This document shows, piece by piece, positions 7,477-17,400 of a stretch of 44,596 nt of DNA (its first letter is position 1; every line of letters begins with the position of its first letter). Below the pieces are notes generated by a model, which saw only the letters and a program-made list of their open reading frames with translations, searched no databases and was not told the DNA's origin. Made by a program: the position numbers and the translations under genes. Source of the stretch: Klebsiella pneumoniae. Its GTDB lineage: Bacteria; Pseudomonadota; Gammaproteobacteria; Pseudomonadales; UBA5518. Where the stretch lies: positions 1-44,596 of the forward strand of contig CAMAXE010000033.1 of the NCBI GenBank assembly GCA_945862145.1, given 5' to 3'.

Positions 7477-9798
7477 TCATTGTCCAAGTGTGGTGGGCAG
7501 GGAATGAATCACCTGCCCCGAAGCATCCAGCAACACGACCTCGGCCTCTTTGCCGATGTCGGCATCGTCCTCGAGGAATACGGTCACCTTACCGTCAGGC
7601 GTAGTGTCGCGGGCCAGTTGGTCCGCCAGCAGTGAGGTACTTGAATCAGACTGGCTCGTGCGAATATCTACCCGAACGCCTTCACACGGCCCGCCCACCA
7701 ACACGCGGCATTTAGCCCCGGTCCACTTGGCTTCCTGCAACCGCGCGGACCCCCCCGTCGGCTGCGAGGTAGTTATGCGAAGCACCGGCGTCACCATCTC
7801 CTGTAGCGATACGCCGCCGTGGGAATACTCGATCCCGGCTCGAAAGCTTCCGGCGCCCGGTGGGCTGGCCATCATCACCGCGGGATTCCAATGCCACTTG
7901 AAAGCGAGCGCATCAGTCTGCGCTTCGGCTTTCAACGCGGCACATCGGCTCCATCGGGTTTCGGTCAAATACGCCTTCAGTTCAACCTTCGGCAGGCCGT
8001 AGGGCACCAGCAGCCAGCCGTGGTCCGTCACTACGACGATCTCCGTCCAGCCCGCACTGAGTAGCGCACGAATCCGGCTGACTAGATCTCGAACTTCCGT
8101 TGCAACGCTGCGTGCCAGTTTCCAACCCTCTGTGTGACCGCGTTTGTCGAGTGCGCCGGCTTCTGTCCAGGCCGAGCCGGCCGGGTCTCCGGTGTCGTCT
8201 GATGCAAGGAATTGCCAACCGCGTTCCTTCAGTACAGCAATAAAGCGATCCTGGGTCAGGACTTGCCCCGTGGAGACCAAGCGCGTGGCGAACTCGTCGT
8301 TTGCAGCGCCACCGGTTACGGCATCGGCAATAGGTGATGCAGCAGGTTTGGCGGTGGCGGTTACCGACGGTATGGCCGACCACTCCCAATCCTGTGTGGA
8401 TTCAATACCCGTCGCTGTCAGTTTTTCGGCCAACTGCTGGGCCACGTCCATGCGCAGTCCGTCCGCAAACACGACGAGCCGCCCCGCCGCAGGTTCAATC
8501 GGCTTGGTGCGTCTTGAGACCGATTGCCCAGCGACGTGAATGAGCTGTTGCAAGTGGCGGGCGGTGTTTTCGAGCCACGGCAGATAGACGGCCCGCACAA
8601 TACCCAAGACCGCACCGTGCTGTTCCGGCGAGCCACAGGCCGCCATCGTGGCCAGAGCGGCGGCGTCCACACGCCAGCCATCTTGCGCATAGAAGGCGGC
8701 GTACATCTCGGGCGTTGGCGCACCCGGGGCTGTCGCGCACAGCGCTGCGAGTTGCGCCAGTGGTGCCAGCGCCGTCGCCAACGGGCTTAGCCCGATTTGC
8801 TCCCACGGATGAGCGCGTCGCTCCGCATGTTCGGATTCCAGTTTGGCAACTTGACGGATGACCTCGTCCTGCGGGCGATCAACAAGCGCTTCCAGTGCGT
8901 ATTGCAACGCCCGCTCGGCGCTTTCATTGATGCTTGGCCAAACCTCGGCGGAATCGAGCATGTCCGGGTACTTCGGTGCTGCCCGCTGCAGCCATTCGAC
9001 AACACCGGGGTAGTTCGCGGGCGCCTCGGTAAAGCGCTGCCAGACCTTAGCCCAGTGGCTTCCACGCGCAGCGAGCAAGCCAGCCGCCTTAAGCGGGCCG
9101 TCCTTGACGGGATCAAAGCCGGCCTCGGCCTTGCATTGCTGGCGGAAAGCGTTCCATTCCGCATCGGAGCGGCGTTTCTTGAAGGCTTCGGGATCGTTCA
9201 ACCAACGCAGTGTGAGTCCGGTGGAATCCGGCGCCACCAGCGCGTTGAAAAATTCCGAATCCAGCCGTCGGCCCTGCAACGGCGTGATTGGCTGCCCCAT
9301 CAACGACGGCAGCGCGCCGGCCAGTGCGTCCAGCGTTGCCTGATCCCTGGCTACATCGAGATCGAGTCCACCGTGTTTGGAAACCAGAAAAGCATAAGGC
9401 GTCCACTCCTTGCCATTCACATGCAGCCACAGCGCGCCGCGGTATTGCAATTCGACAAGGGCGGCGAGTTCCTGCGGGCAATCCTCCGCAGCATGCAGTG
9501 TGTCCCGACCGATACCCGGCAGGTAAATGATCGGCGCGGTTCCCGCCGGCGGCGCACCCTCCACCGCGCGCGCCTCGATGCAGCGCAGCCACAGCGCCGG
9601 CCCCGTGCGCTGGTGCGGCGCGTAACTGCCGAACTGATACAGCTCCGGCAGCATCGCTTGCAGCGCCGGTATAACGCCTTCCCACAAACGTTCGGGATCA
9701 GTCCACAGCACGGCGCAGGGTGCCACCTGATCGCCAGCGGCGTAGGATTGGGCGGTGGTACGCAGGGCGGCTTTGAGGCGTTGGGAAAGATCAGTCAT
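7477..9798 (-). CDS. pglZ: BREX protein PglZ (alkaline phosphatase-fold)
   Basis: The protein has 773 residues. The PglZ domain is seen at RLVVFADGLRMDVAQQLAE (440-458), SAIPSVTATAKPAAS (474-488) and EIVVVTDHGWLLVPYGLP (587-604). D447, the threonines of SVTAT and the TDHGW aspartate and histidine are the expected metal-site residues of the alkaline-phosphatase superfamily. Its start overlaps the upstream DUF1016 gene by 4 bp (ATGA). PglZ is the hallmark of BREX; in characterised systems it partners PglX and is required for both host methylation and phage blocking. The long N-terminal region (1-430) is typical of type I PglZ. Confidence 0.93.
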   Translation of the reverse strand: MTDLSQRLKAALRTTAQSYAAGDQVAPCAVLWTDPERLWEGVIPALQAMLPELYQFGSYAPHQRTGPALWLRCIEARAVEGAPPAGTAPIIYLPGIGRDTLHAAEDCPQELAALVELQYRGALWLHVNGKEWTPYAFLVSKHGGLDLDVARDQATLDALAGALPSLMGQPITPLQGRRLDSEFFNALVAPDSTGLTLRWLNDPEAFKKRRSDAEWNAFRQQCKAEAGFDPVKDGPLKAAGLLAARGSHWAKVWQRFTEAPANYPGVVEWLQRAAPKYPDMLDSAEVWPSINESAERALQYALEALVDRPQDEVIRQVAKLESEHAERRAHPWEQIGLSPLATALAPLAQLAALCATAPGAPTPEMYAAFYAQDGWRVDAAALATMAACGSPEQHGAVLGIVRAVYLPWLENTARHLQQLIHVAGQSVSRRTKPIEPAAGRLVVFADGLRMDVAQQLAEKLTATGIESTQDWEWSAIPSVTATAKPAASPIADAVTGGAANDEFATRLVSTGQVLTQDRFIAVLKERGWQFLASDDTGDPAGSAWTEAGALDKRGHTEGWKLARSVATEVRDLVSRIRALLSAGWTEIVVVTDHGWLLVPYGLPKVELKAYLTETRWSRCAALKAEAQTDALAFKWHWNPAVMMASPPGAGSFRAGIEYSHGGVSLQEMVTPVLRITTSQPTGGSARLQEAKWTGAKCRVLVGGPCEGVRVDIRTSQSDSSTSLLADQLARDTTPDGKVTVFLEDDADIGKEAEVVLLDASGQVIHSLPTTLGQ

Positions 9799-10886
9799 GG
9801 CAAATCTTCGCTGCTGCCGGTTGGTGTGATGGGCAATCGCGCCCGCGCCAGTCGGACGGCCTCGTGCAGCTTGCGCTCCAACTCTTTCTTCGGCAGGATT
9901 TCGGTCCAGTAGGATGCCACGCGGATGCCGCTACGTTCCAGATCCAGCAATTCAATCCGCTCACGTTTCTGGCCTGCGCACAGAATCAGTCCAATCGGTT
10001 GTTCCTCACCGTCTTTGCGCTCGTAGCGGTCGAGCCACCGCAAGTAAAGCTCCATCTGGCCCATGTCACCGGGCTTGAACTCGCCCAGCTTCAATTCAAT
10101 TGCCACCAAACGCCGCAGGTGCCGGTGGTAGAACAGCAGGTCGAGATAGAAATCTTCCTCGTCCACGGTGATGCGCTTCTGCCGCTCGACGAACGCGAAG
10201 CCCACACCCAGTTCGAGGATGAACGACTCAATCTCGCGCAGAATGGCTGACTCCAGATCCTTTTCCGAGTAGGTGTCTTTCAGGCCAAGAAAGCCCAACA
10301 GATACGGGTCACGGAAGACCAGGTCCGGCGTCAACGTGTCTTCTTCGCGCAGTTGTTGCAGTTCCATTGCCGCGAGCTTCGCGGGCTTTTTTGACAGTGC
10401 GGTGCGCTCAAAAAGCATCCCGCCAATCTTCTTTTCCAGCGTGCGGGTACTCCATCGCTCGATCCGGCACATCTCGACGTAGAAGTCGCGTTTCAGCGGC
10501 TCGTCGAGGTAAATCATTTGGATAAAGTGGCTCCAGCTCAACTGGGCACTCAGCCCGCGCACGATCTTTGCGTCAGGGAAGACTTCGGCAAAGTGAACCA
10601 TCGAAGCCAGGTTGCGCCGCGAAAATCCACGCCCAAACTCCAGCGTCAATTTTGCAGACAGTGTCTGCAAAATCTCCCCGCCGTAGGTCGCGCGCTTCGC
10701 TTTCAGGATGTCCGTCAGAATGCGCTGACCAATTTGCCAATAGAGCAGCACCAGCGCGGAGTTCACCGTTTGCGCCACCGTCTGCCGCGTGGCGCGAATC
10801 AGCGTGCGCAGCTCCGTCAGCAGATCCTTCGAGGCGGGTTTGGCCGGCAGCGCAAGACCTTTGGCGACAGTCACTTTCCGGGTCAT
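9795..10886 (-). CDS. DUF1016 / YhcG-family PDDEXK nuclease inside the BREX operon
   Basis: The protein has 363 residues from the ATG at 10,886. The N-terminal DUF1016_N half is a helical domain (ALVLLYWQIGQRI, LSWSHFIQMI). The C-terminal half is a PDDEXK nuclease: DFYLDLLFYHRHLRRLVAIE with D249, E264 and K266 in ELK, plus GDMGQMELYLRWLDR. All three catalytic positions look intact. Upstream in-frame codons exist but run through the hairpin at 10,909-10,933 with no family similarity, so they were left out. It sits between pglX and pglZ and overlaps pglZ by 4 bp. Relatives are found in several BREX and restriction loci. A role in restricting unmodified or differently modified phage DNA is an inference; it is not one of the six core type I genes. 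Confidence 0.85.
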   Translation of the reverse strand: MTRKVTVAKGLALPAKPASKDLLTELRTLIRATRQTVAQTVNSALVLLYWQIGQRILTDILKAKRATYGGEILQTLSAKLTLEFGRGFSRRNLASMVHFAEVFPDAKIVRGLSAQLSWSHFIQMIYLDEPLKRDFYVEMCRIERWSTRTLEKKIGGMLFERTALSKKPAKLAAMELQQLREEDTLTPDLVFRDPYLLGFLGLKDTYSEKDLESAILREIESFILELGVGFAFVERQKRITVDEEDFYLDLLFYHRHLRRLVAIELKLGEFKPGDMGQMELYLRWLDRYERKDGEEQPIGLILCAGQKRERIELLDLERSGIRVASYWTEILPKKELERKLHEAVRLARARLPITPTGSSEDLP

Positions 10887-10908
10887 GTGATCGTCTTCCG
10901 GGTCGTGG

Positions 10909-10933
10909 ATTGTCGCCGCAGTGCGGCGACAAT
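10909..10933. repeat. Perfect 11-bp inverted repeat before the nuclease gene
   Basis: ATTGTCGCCGC, a 3-nt loop (AGT) and GCGGCGACAAT form a perfect stem in the 67-bp gap between the pglX stop (10,954) and the nuclease ATG (10,886). No T-run follows on the minus strand, so it is not a clear intrinsic terminator. It may attenuate or protect the mRNA, or act as an operator. It is one of the few non-overlapping junctions in the operon. Confidence 0.6.
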
Positions 10934-10953
10934 TTGGCATCCGTATTGTGGCC

Positions 10954-13900
10954 TCATTTGTTCGCCCCTTGTTTGGCGGCATTGCTGTAATGGCAGTTGT
11001 TCCAGCGGTTGCCATCGGGGCTATTTCCGACGCCCGCGAAATCCTGCTTTTGCTCATCCCAGCCCCAGAACCACGGGAACTCGGCCTTGGCGCGCACGGG
11101 TTCCTTGCCGCGATCTTTCTCCCACTTGATGTTGGGCTTGGTGCGCAGGAGGCCGGCGCCTTTCTTGCCGCCGGGGATGTCCTGGGCGAGGAAGGGACGG
11201 ATGTTCATGCGAACGCCGTCGTTGATGTCGGGATGCCAACCGATGGCTTGTTTCGAGAGTGGCTTCCAGCGGACAAAAATATCGTAGGGTGGCTCGCCTT
11301 CGAGAATAAGCTTGAGGCGGGCTTGCAGCAGCTTTGCGGCCTGCAAGCGTGCGTCGCTGCCGCCCTCGCCCGCGTCCACAGCCGCTTGCTGGCGGCGAAT
11401 CCAATCGCCGAGGTAGGCGAAAGTGAGCTTCTCCAGATTGGCGTGGGTGAGCTTGTGATAATTCACCAGCGCGCTGAACCCGTTCTTGAGACCGTCCCAG
11501 ACGTGCCAGATGAAGGGGCGATGATGGAAGAGCGCGCAATGCTGCTCGAAAAATCCGTTGCGCAGCCAGTCCTCCAGCGAAGCGCCGGCGCAGTCCACCT
11601 GGGCGAGCAAGGCTTCCTGCCGGGTGGCGTTCCAATCCTTGCCGTAGGCGCGGGCGAGGAGTTCGCGCAGGCGTTCGGCGGCCGGGCCTTCGCCTTTGGC
11701 GGGACTGATGGGCACGATGCCATCGTCATCCGCCAGCGTTTCCAGACCATCGGGACTAAGCGCCGGGCAATCGGGAAAACTTGAACCGGTCTGGCGCGGC
11801 CATCGGTAGCCGAGCAACCGCGCCACGGCCACGTGCAACGGCTGGTCTGCACCGGCAGGGTGGCCGTTGCACAGCCATTGCGTCGGGTCGCTGGAAAACG
11901 GCTTCGGCAATCCGTGCGGATATTTCTCCGCCGCCACCTTCTGCCAGTGCGCCAGGTCGAAGGGGATTTTGACCAACGTGTGATTCGTGACCTTGAGTGC
12001 TTGGTCAATTTCCCGCACCGCTGCCCCGTATCCACTATCCGAAATGAAAGCCCACATAGCCGGCAAATGGCTCTCCTTCTTTGGAATTATCGCCGCAATG
12101 TTACAGTCAAACTTTTCCCCGTAATAAAGCGACACCGGCAGATTGTTCATGCGGTTAATCGCAATCCCTTTCTTGTTCCAAGCCCTGAATCCACGTGTCG
12201 GACGACTGTTTTGTTCCTTGGCATTGAGAACCATTTCTCCTTCACCGTTCTCCCAAAGAAGAGCACCCGTGCAGCCAGATGTGGGCATGGTCACGTCGGT
12301 AGTTGAACGAAACGGGACTAGAGTTTTTCCGTCCAGTCGCGCTTCCCACCAGTTCATCTGGAAGCGAGCTAAATCTCCCGTGCCTACACCTTCGTAGGAA
12401 TCGACATATTCAAAGAGGAGCTTCTGGCCTTCAGCCGTTGTGAAACCAACCCGATAGTCGGGGTTGTTCAATTGGCCCGCTTGGTTGAGCAGTTCCACCG
12501 GACATGACAGGAGTGAGTTTGCCTTGCTTCCGGGCGTCTTGCTCTCCGTGACATCCGAGCTAAGAAAACAGTGCGACGGTTCGGCCTTTGTGTTCGTAAT
12601 TGAAACGAGGGCGACATTCACAACTTCACCCCCGATTGTTTCAAATGCGCGCGGCCCAAGTTTGGCGACAGCGTCCCATTGTTCAGCCTTCAAGAGCCTC
12701 AGTCGCAGCTTGCTGTAAGCACCCAAGAACAGCCAATTCTGCGGCGTGACAAGCGCGAGACTTCCACCTTTCGCAGCAAAGTTTCCGCAACGTTCAACGA
12801 AGCACGTCGCAAGGTCGGTTTTCGCCTCAGGATGCACACGTTCGCAATATTCACTGAGCGTGTCATCGTGCTTGTTGCGACCGAGGTAAGGCACGTTGGT
12901 GCCGACGAGCGTGAACTGGCCGGCGAGAATTTCCGCCGCCTTGGCAAGGCCGCGCGCGGTCACGGCCATTTCATGCGCGGTGTCGTCCTTGGTCTCCTGC
13001 GCCAGCGCCTTTTCCAGCAGCGGCTGGAGTTCATGGAACGCGGCCACCAGCAAATCGCCCTCGCCGGCGCGGGGGTTGATGAGGGTGCCCAGCACCGCCG
13101 CCTTTTGGAACAGCCGGTAAAGCCGCTCCATGCCGTTCCTGAGCTTCTCGTTGTCGCCGGCAATCGCCAGCCAGTCGGCTTCGCGGGTGTTCGGCGCGAG
13201 GCCAGAGCAGGCCAAGTTCATCGCCGGCAGCTTGCAGTGGCCCACGCGCCGCCACGCGGCCAGCGCCAGGTTGAACGCGCCAATCTGCGTGCAGCGGGGG
13301 TCGATCTCCAAACCGAACAGGTTGTCGCGGATGACCGCCGCCACCGCCGCCGCCTCAATCAGCTTTTCCTCCGCCAGGCGCAAGGCCACCAGCCGCTCGA
13401 ACATCGCCACCACGAAATGCCCGCTGCCCATGCAGGGGTCGAGCGCGCGGAGGGCGGCCGCAGATTTGGGCCAGCCGTCGAACGTGCCGGCGGCGGGAGT
13501 CCAGATTCCCCCCTCTCCCCGGCCCTCGGCAATTGCTCCATGCATTGCTCTACCTCCTGCATCCTTGCAGTCGTCTCCCGCAAGGGGAGAGGGAGTGGTG
13601 CTGCGAATGAAGCGCAGGTATTTCCACGGGCAGCCCGGCAGCGCGACGGCCTGGCGGAGTTCGTCTTCGCTCTGGGCGGTTTCGGCCAGCTTGGGATTTG
13701 CGCCGAGGACTTTGCCGGCATGCCACGCGCCGAGCGTGTTATCCAGGAGGAAGTCCACCATGTAATCCTCGGTGAACAGTTGCGTGACGGACGGCAGTTC
13801 ATCCGCGCCGATCTTGTTGCCGGCGGCGTTGACCTGATCCTTCCGCTCCGCCTGCCAGAATTGATAGCACCAGCCGAGGCTGTCGCTGGCAGTGAAGACC

Positions 13901-14424
13901 TCGACGGGCAAGCCGGTGACCAGCGCGATGATTGGCTTGCGATCATTGACGGACAGCTCCACCGCGCCCGCCGGGTCGTCGGCGCGGAAGATTTCGGGCA
14001 GTTCCTTGGCGGCGAAGCGGGCTGCGACGGCCCAGGCATCCTTCAAACCCTCCGACGGCGCCAGTTCCTCACAATCGTCCAGCGTCACCGATACCTCATG
14101 CTCCGGTGAGATGAGCAGGTTGTTTTCCAGCAGATAACGGGCAAACAACAGCCGGTGCCACTGGTCGTAGGCGAGCTTTTCGGCGAGGTGCTTTATTTCG
14201 TAGGCGCCCCGCTTGGTCAGGCTTTGGCCATCCCCGAGTTGCTTGGCTTGCGCCCTGAGTTGACGGCGCAAGGTGCGCTGCGCCTCACTCATATGCTGGT
14301 AGGGGTCCGGCTCATGCACGGCCAGTGCTTCGAGCGCATGGCGTGCACCAGCCTCAGCGAGCCTGCGCGCCTGCTTGATGGCGCTTTCCAGTTGGCGCCG
14401 CAGCGGGGTAGGCAAGCCGCTCAT
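10954..14424 (-). CDS. pglX: BREX adenine-specific DNA methyltransferase PglX
   Basis: The protein has 1,156 residues from an ATG at 14,424 that overlaps the brxC stop (ATGA). Motif I (AdoMet binding) is DPCMGSGHF at 329-337; motif IV is NVPY at 510-513 rather than the textbook NPPY. The region around GLEIDPRCTQIGAFNLALAA (371-390) is the usual acidic/AdoMet loop. The C-terminal half (from about 560) should hold target recognition. Residues about 278-306 (SPLAGDDCKDAG, then AIAEGRGEGG) are low-complexity and derive from an inserted palindromic element (13,511-13,593) that keeps the frame. PglX methylates a non-palindromic adenine site on the host and marks self DNA in BREX. Whether the NVPY variant is active cannot be told from sequence. 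Confidence 0.92.
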   Translation of the reverse strand: MSGLPTPLRRQLESAIKQARRLAEAGARHALEALAVHEPDPYQHMSEAQRTLRRQLRAQAKQLGDGQSLTKRGAYEIKHLAEKLAYDQWHRLLFARYLLENNLLISPEHEVSVTLDDCEELAPSEGLKDAWAVAARFAAKELPEIFRADDPAGAVELSVNDRKPIIALVTGLPVEVFTASDSLGWCYQFWQAERKDQVNAAGNKIGADELPSVTQLFTEDYMVDFLLDNTLGAWHAGKVLGANPKLAETAQSEDELRQAVALPGCPWKYLRFIRSTTPSPLAGDDCKDAGGRAMHGAIAEGRGEGGIWTPAAGTFDGWPKSAAALRALDPCMGSGHFVVAMFERLVALRLAEEKLIEAAAVAAVIRDNLFGLEIDPRCTQIGAFNLALAAWRRVGHCKLPAMNLACSGLAPNTREADWLAIAGDNEKLRNGMERLYRLFQKAAVLGTLINPRAGEGDLLVAAFHELQPLLEKALAQETKDDTAHEMAVTARGLAKAAEILAGQFTLVGTNVPYLGRNKHDDTLSEYCERVHPEAKTDLATCFVERCGNFAAKGGSLALVTPQNWLFLGAYSKLRLRLLKAEQWDAVAKLGPRAFETIGGEVVNVALVSITNTKAEPSHCFLSSDVTESKTPGSKANSLLSCPVELLNQAGQLNNPDYRVGFTTAEGQKLLFEYVDSYEGVGTGDLARFQMNWWEARLDGKTLVPFRSTTDVTMPTSGCTGALLWENGEGEMVLNAKEQNSRPTRGFRAWNKKGIAINRMNNLPVSLYYGEKFDCNIAAIIPKKESHLPAMWAFISDSGYGAAVREIDQALKVTNHTLVKIPFDLAHWQKVAAEKYPHGLPKPFSSDPTQWLCNGHPAGADQPLHVAVARLLGYRWPRQTGSSFPDCPALSPDGLETLADDDGIVPISPAKGEGPAAERLRELLARAYGKDWNATRQEALLAQVDCAGASLEDWLRNGFFEQHCALFHHRPFIWHVWDGLKNGFSALVNYHKLTHANLEKLTFAYLGDWIRRQQAAVDAGEGGSDARLQAAKLLQARLKLILEGEPPYDIFVRWKPLSKQAIGWHPDINDGVRMNIRPFLAQDIPGGKKGAGLLRTKPNIKWEKDRGKEPVRAKAEFPWFWGWDEQKQDFAGVGNSPDGNRWNNCHYSNAAKQGANK
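13511..13593. repeat. 83-bp palindromic-end element inserted in pglX
   Basis: The element begins CCCTCTCCCC (13,511-13,520) and ends GGGGAGAGGG (13,584-13,593), perfect 10-bp terminal inverted repeats. An inner TCTCCCGCAAGGGGAGA can fold as well. Short elements of this kind are dispersed in many genomes and yield the peptide SPLAGEG…EG when translated. Here it adds about 28 codons just before methylase motif I without breaking the frame. No second copy was seen in the window. Confidence 0.7.
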
Positions 14425-17400
14425 AGGATCACCGGGCCGTCTTTGAGTTTTTCTTCTACCTTCTGGCGTACGCCGGCCAGCCACTGCTCAAGATCAGCTG
14501 GCGTTTTGATGATGGCGCCCGGTAGTGCGACGCGCACGGCCTCGGGAGTAGCCAGCTTGCCGGCCTCTTCCAGCGCACGGGCAAATCGTTGCGGCACAGC
14601 ATCCAGCAGGTTGCGCCGGTCGGTGAGACTACGGGCACGCAGGGCCGACAAGATTTCATCGTCCGTGCCGATGGCCGCCTTGGGCGGTGGTGCAAGCTGG
14701 CAGGCGGCGGCAATGGTGCCGCGCTGTTCGTCGGTGCGCCCGTTCCATACCTGCGACGCGCTAAGCCTGGTTTCACCCGCATGGAAGGCAGCAGCCAGGT
14801 CGTCCTGCAGCTTGCCGAGTGCGATGCGTAGCGCCGTTGTGAGTTGCTTGGTCAGCTCGGGTACAGGGTCGGGATCGGCCAGCAAGCTGCGAGCGCTGGT
14901 GATTGCCGCGATGGATATCTCGCAGGCCCCGGCTTCCGGCAGGCCAGCGGCAAAGTTGTGAAAGTCGAGCAAGCGTCCCCACGCAGGCCAGCGCTTGGTG
15001 ATGGCCTCGATACTCTTCTTCCACGCCGCGAGCTTGGCGGCGAGAGCATCCTTCTGCTCGTGAATCTTGAGTAGTTGGGCATTGCCGCTCAACATTTGCA
15101 GGTCGCGCACGTCTTGCGTGTTGGGCATTTCAGGCCGGGGGGCGCTGCCGCCTTTGGATTCCGCTAACGCCAGCAGCTTCTTGAGAAACTCGGCAGCAGC
15201 TTCCGATTCCTTGCCGGTCTGGGTGGTGATGCCGGTTTGCTGGAACAGCGCCCTGAGGTCGAGCCGCTGCTTCACGTCGAGCGGCGGCACATCGACAAAG
15301 AAGCTGGCGACGCCGACCTGGTTCTGCGGCAGCGATGCCTGTGCCGGCTGGTGATTGACCGTGGCGCGCAGGTTGCCGGCGACCAGCATGACGTACAGCG
15401 CGCCGTCGATGGCGTCCTGTGGCCAGCCGAACGGGGCGGCCTTGAAGATGTCGCGTAGGTCTTTGCCTTTCTTGCCGGCGCCGATCGCATCCAGCACACG
15501 CCGGCAGACGGGGTGCTGGGTGGGGTTACCGGGATAGCCGACCTGCGATAGCGCACCGACATCGCCGCCACGGGCGCGGCTAACCACTTGGCCCCAGTTG
15601 GCTTGGTCGGCTTCGCCAAACTGCGGGAACAGCCGCACCAGCGCGCTGTTCGCGGAATCCTGCACCTTGTCGGCAAGTTCGATGCCGTTGGCCTCCTGCC
15701 CGCCACCGAGGAAGACCTTGGCGCCGACGATGATTTGGCCCAGCAGCTCCTGGATGCGGTGCTGGGCGACCGCTAGATGGGTCTCGACGGCCTTGCGGGG
15801 TTCGATGGCCTCGGGCCCGCCGGTCATGCCGTGGGCGTCAAGGGTTTCCTGTGCCGCAAGCCAGGAGGCGATGGCCTGTTTCAATTCTTCATGGTGCAGG
15901 CGCGGCAGGTAACCGAACAGCATGGGGCTGTCCACGCCGGCGGCGCGGGCGTCATTCAGCACGGTTTTCTCGTCGTCGCCCCAACCGTCACGCAGCCACA
16001 GTGTGACCTCGTCGCTGGTGGCGGCGGGACGGGCGGACGAAAGCTCGAAGCTCAACTTGCGCGATGTCCCCGAACTGCCCTGCTGCAAGGACACGGGCTT
16101 GAGCGCCTGTTTAGCGCCATCACGCAGCAGTTCCGCCCGTTTGAAATTGATGCGCGAATCGTCATTGAGGAACGTGGTGCGGCGGCGGTTGAAATCATGC
16201 GTCCAGACTGCTCCCTCGCGTGTTTGCAGGCGGTACTCGGTTTCCACCGCCATGAGCTGGCCGGCATCGACCAATTGCTTCAGCTGCTTGGGGACTCGCT
16301 GATCCAACTTCGGGCGGTCGGCCTTCAGATCACTGATGAGCAGATCGACCAGCGTTTCGGCATTGGCGCGCACCCCATCATCGGCGCCGGGCGTGCGGGG
16401 CAGCTTGCCGATGAGGAAGATCAGCGCGCAGAGGCTGGAACGCAGATCGCCGTCGGGCGTGCCGTCGCGCTGTTTACGGATGATCTCGTCGTATTCGCGT
16501 TCCAATTCGCCGGAATTGAGCAGGTCAGTGGAAATCTGATCGTAAATGAAGTCTGCCGGCACCACGGTGCCGACGGCCGCTGCCGCAGTCTGGCGCGTCG
16601 CCTCGAAGACGATCTGCAATTGGGAACGCAGCTGTGCCTTGGTGCCAGAATGATCCGTATTGCGCAGCACCTTTTCCCAGAACCGCCGCCGGGTCGGCAG
16701 GAGCGGGTAATCGGCCACGAGGAACTTGTCGTCATCATGCGTAGCGGCGAGGCGCGTATTCTGCAGATGACGGGATAATTCTCCCTGATTGGAGTCCATG
16801 CAGGTCGCAATGACCGGCTCCTGCTCGGGCTTCTTTCGCAGCACGGTTTTTCTTATAACGCTTTCGACATCGGTATCCGATAGCTGCACCTTGACCGCGA
16901 AGCGCGCCTGCAGTCGTTGCAGCGCAGGCGTTGCACTGTGCAATGCGGACTGGCCGGTGCCGATCAGCAGCAGTCGGCTGCCCAGATCGGTACACACGTG
17001 TTCGGCGATCTCCTGCACGTCGTTCGCGCGCTGGATCTTCTCGGCGATGAACTGCTGAACCTCATCCACCACCAGCAGCGTGCACGGGAGCTGACCGTCG
17101 TGCCCGAAAATCTGTCTCACCACGCTGAGCGCGTCATCAATGGTTGGGGAATTGTTGTCCTTGAACTGATCCCGGATCGCGGCTTGGGCGTTGGCGGCAG
17201 TGGCATACTTGGGCTCGGCCGTTACCAGCGCCTCGGCCAGGGGCACTGAAAGTTTCAAGCTGAGCACTTCGCGGGCAAGCTCGCGTTCCTGCTCCTTGAG
17301 CGCGGCCTCGACCTTGGGCTCCAGCCCAGATGCCCGCAGCCAAAGAATGAATTTTGCCTGCGCTAGATTCTCGGGAAGGCCGGCAGCGCGCAACACCAGT

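Noticed and set aside
8797-9912. 371-codon plus-strand frame opposite pglZ
   Set aside because: Antisense shadow of pglZ, whose motifs are clear; no start signal or homology.
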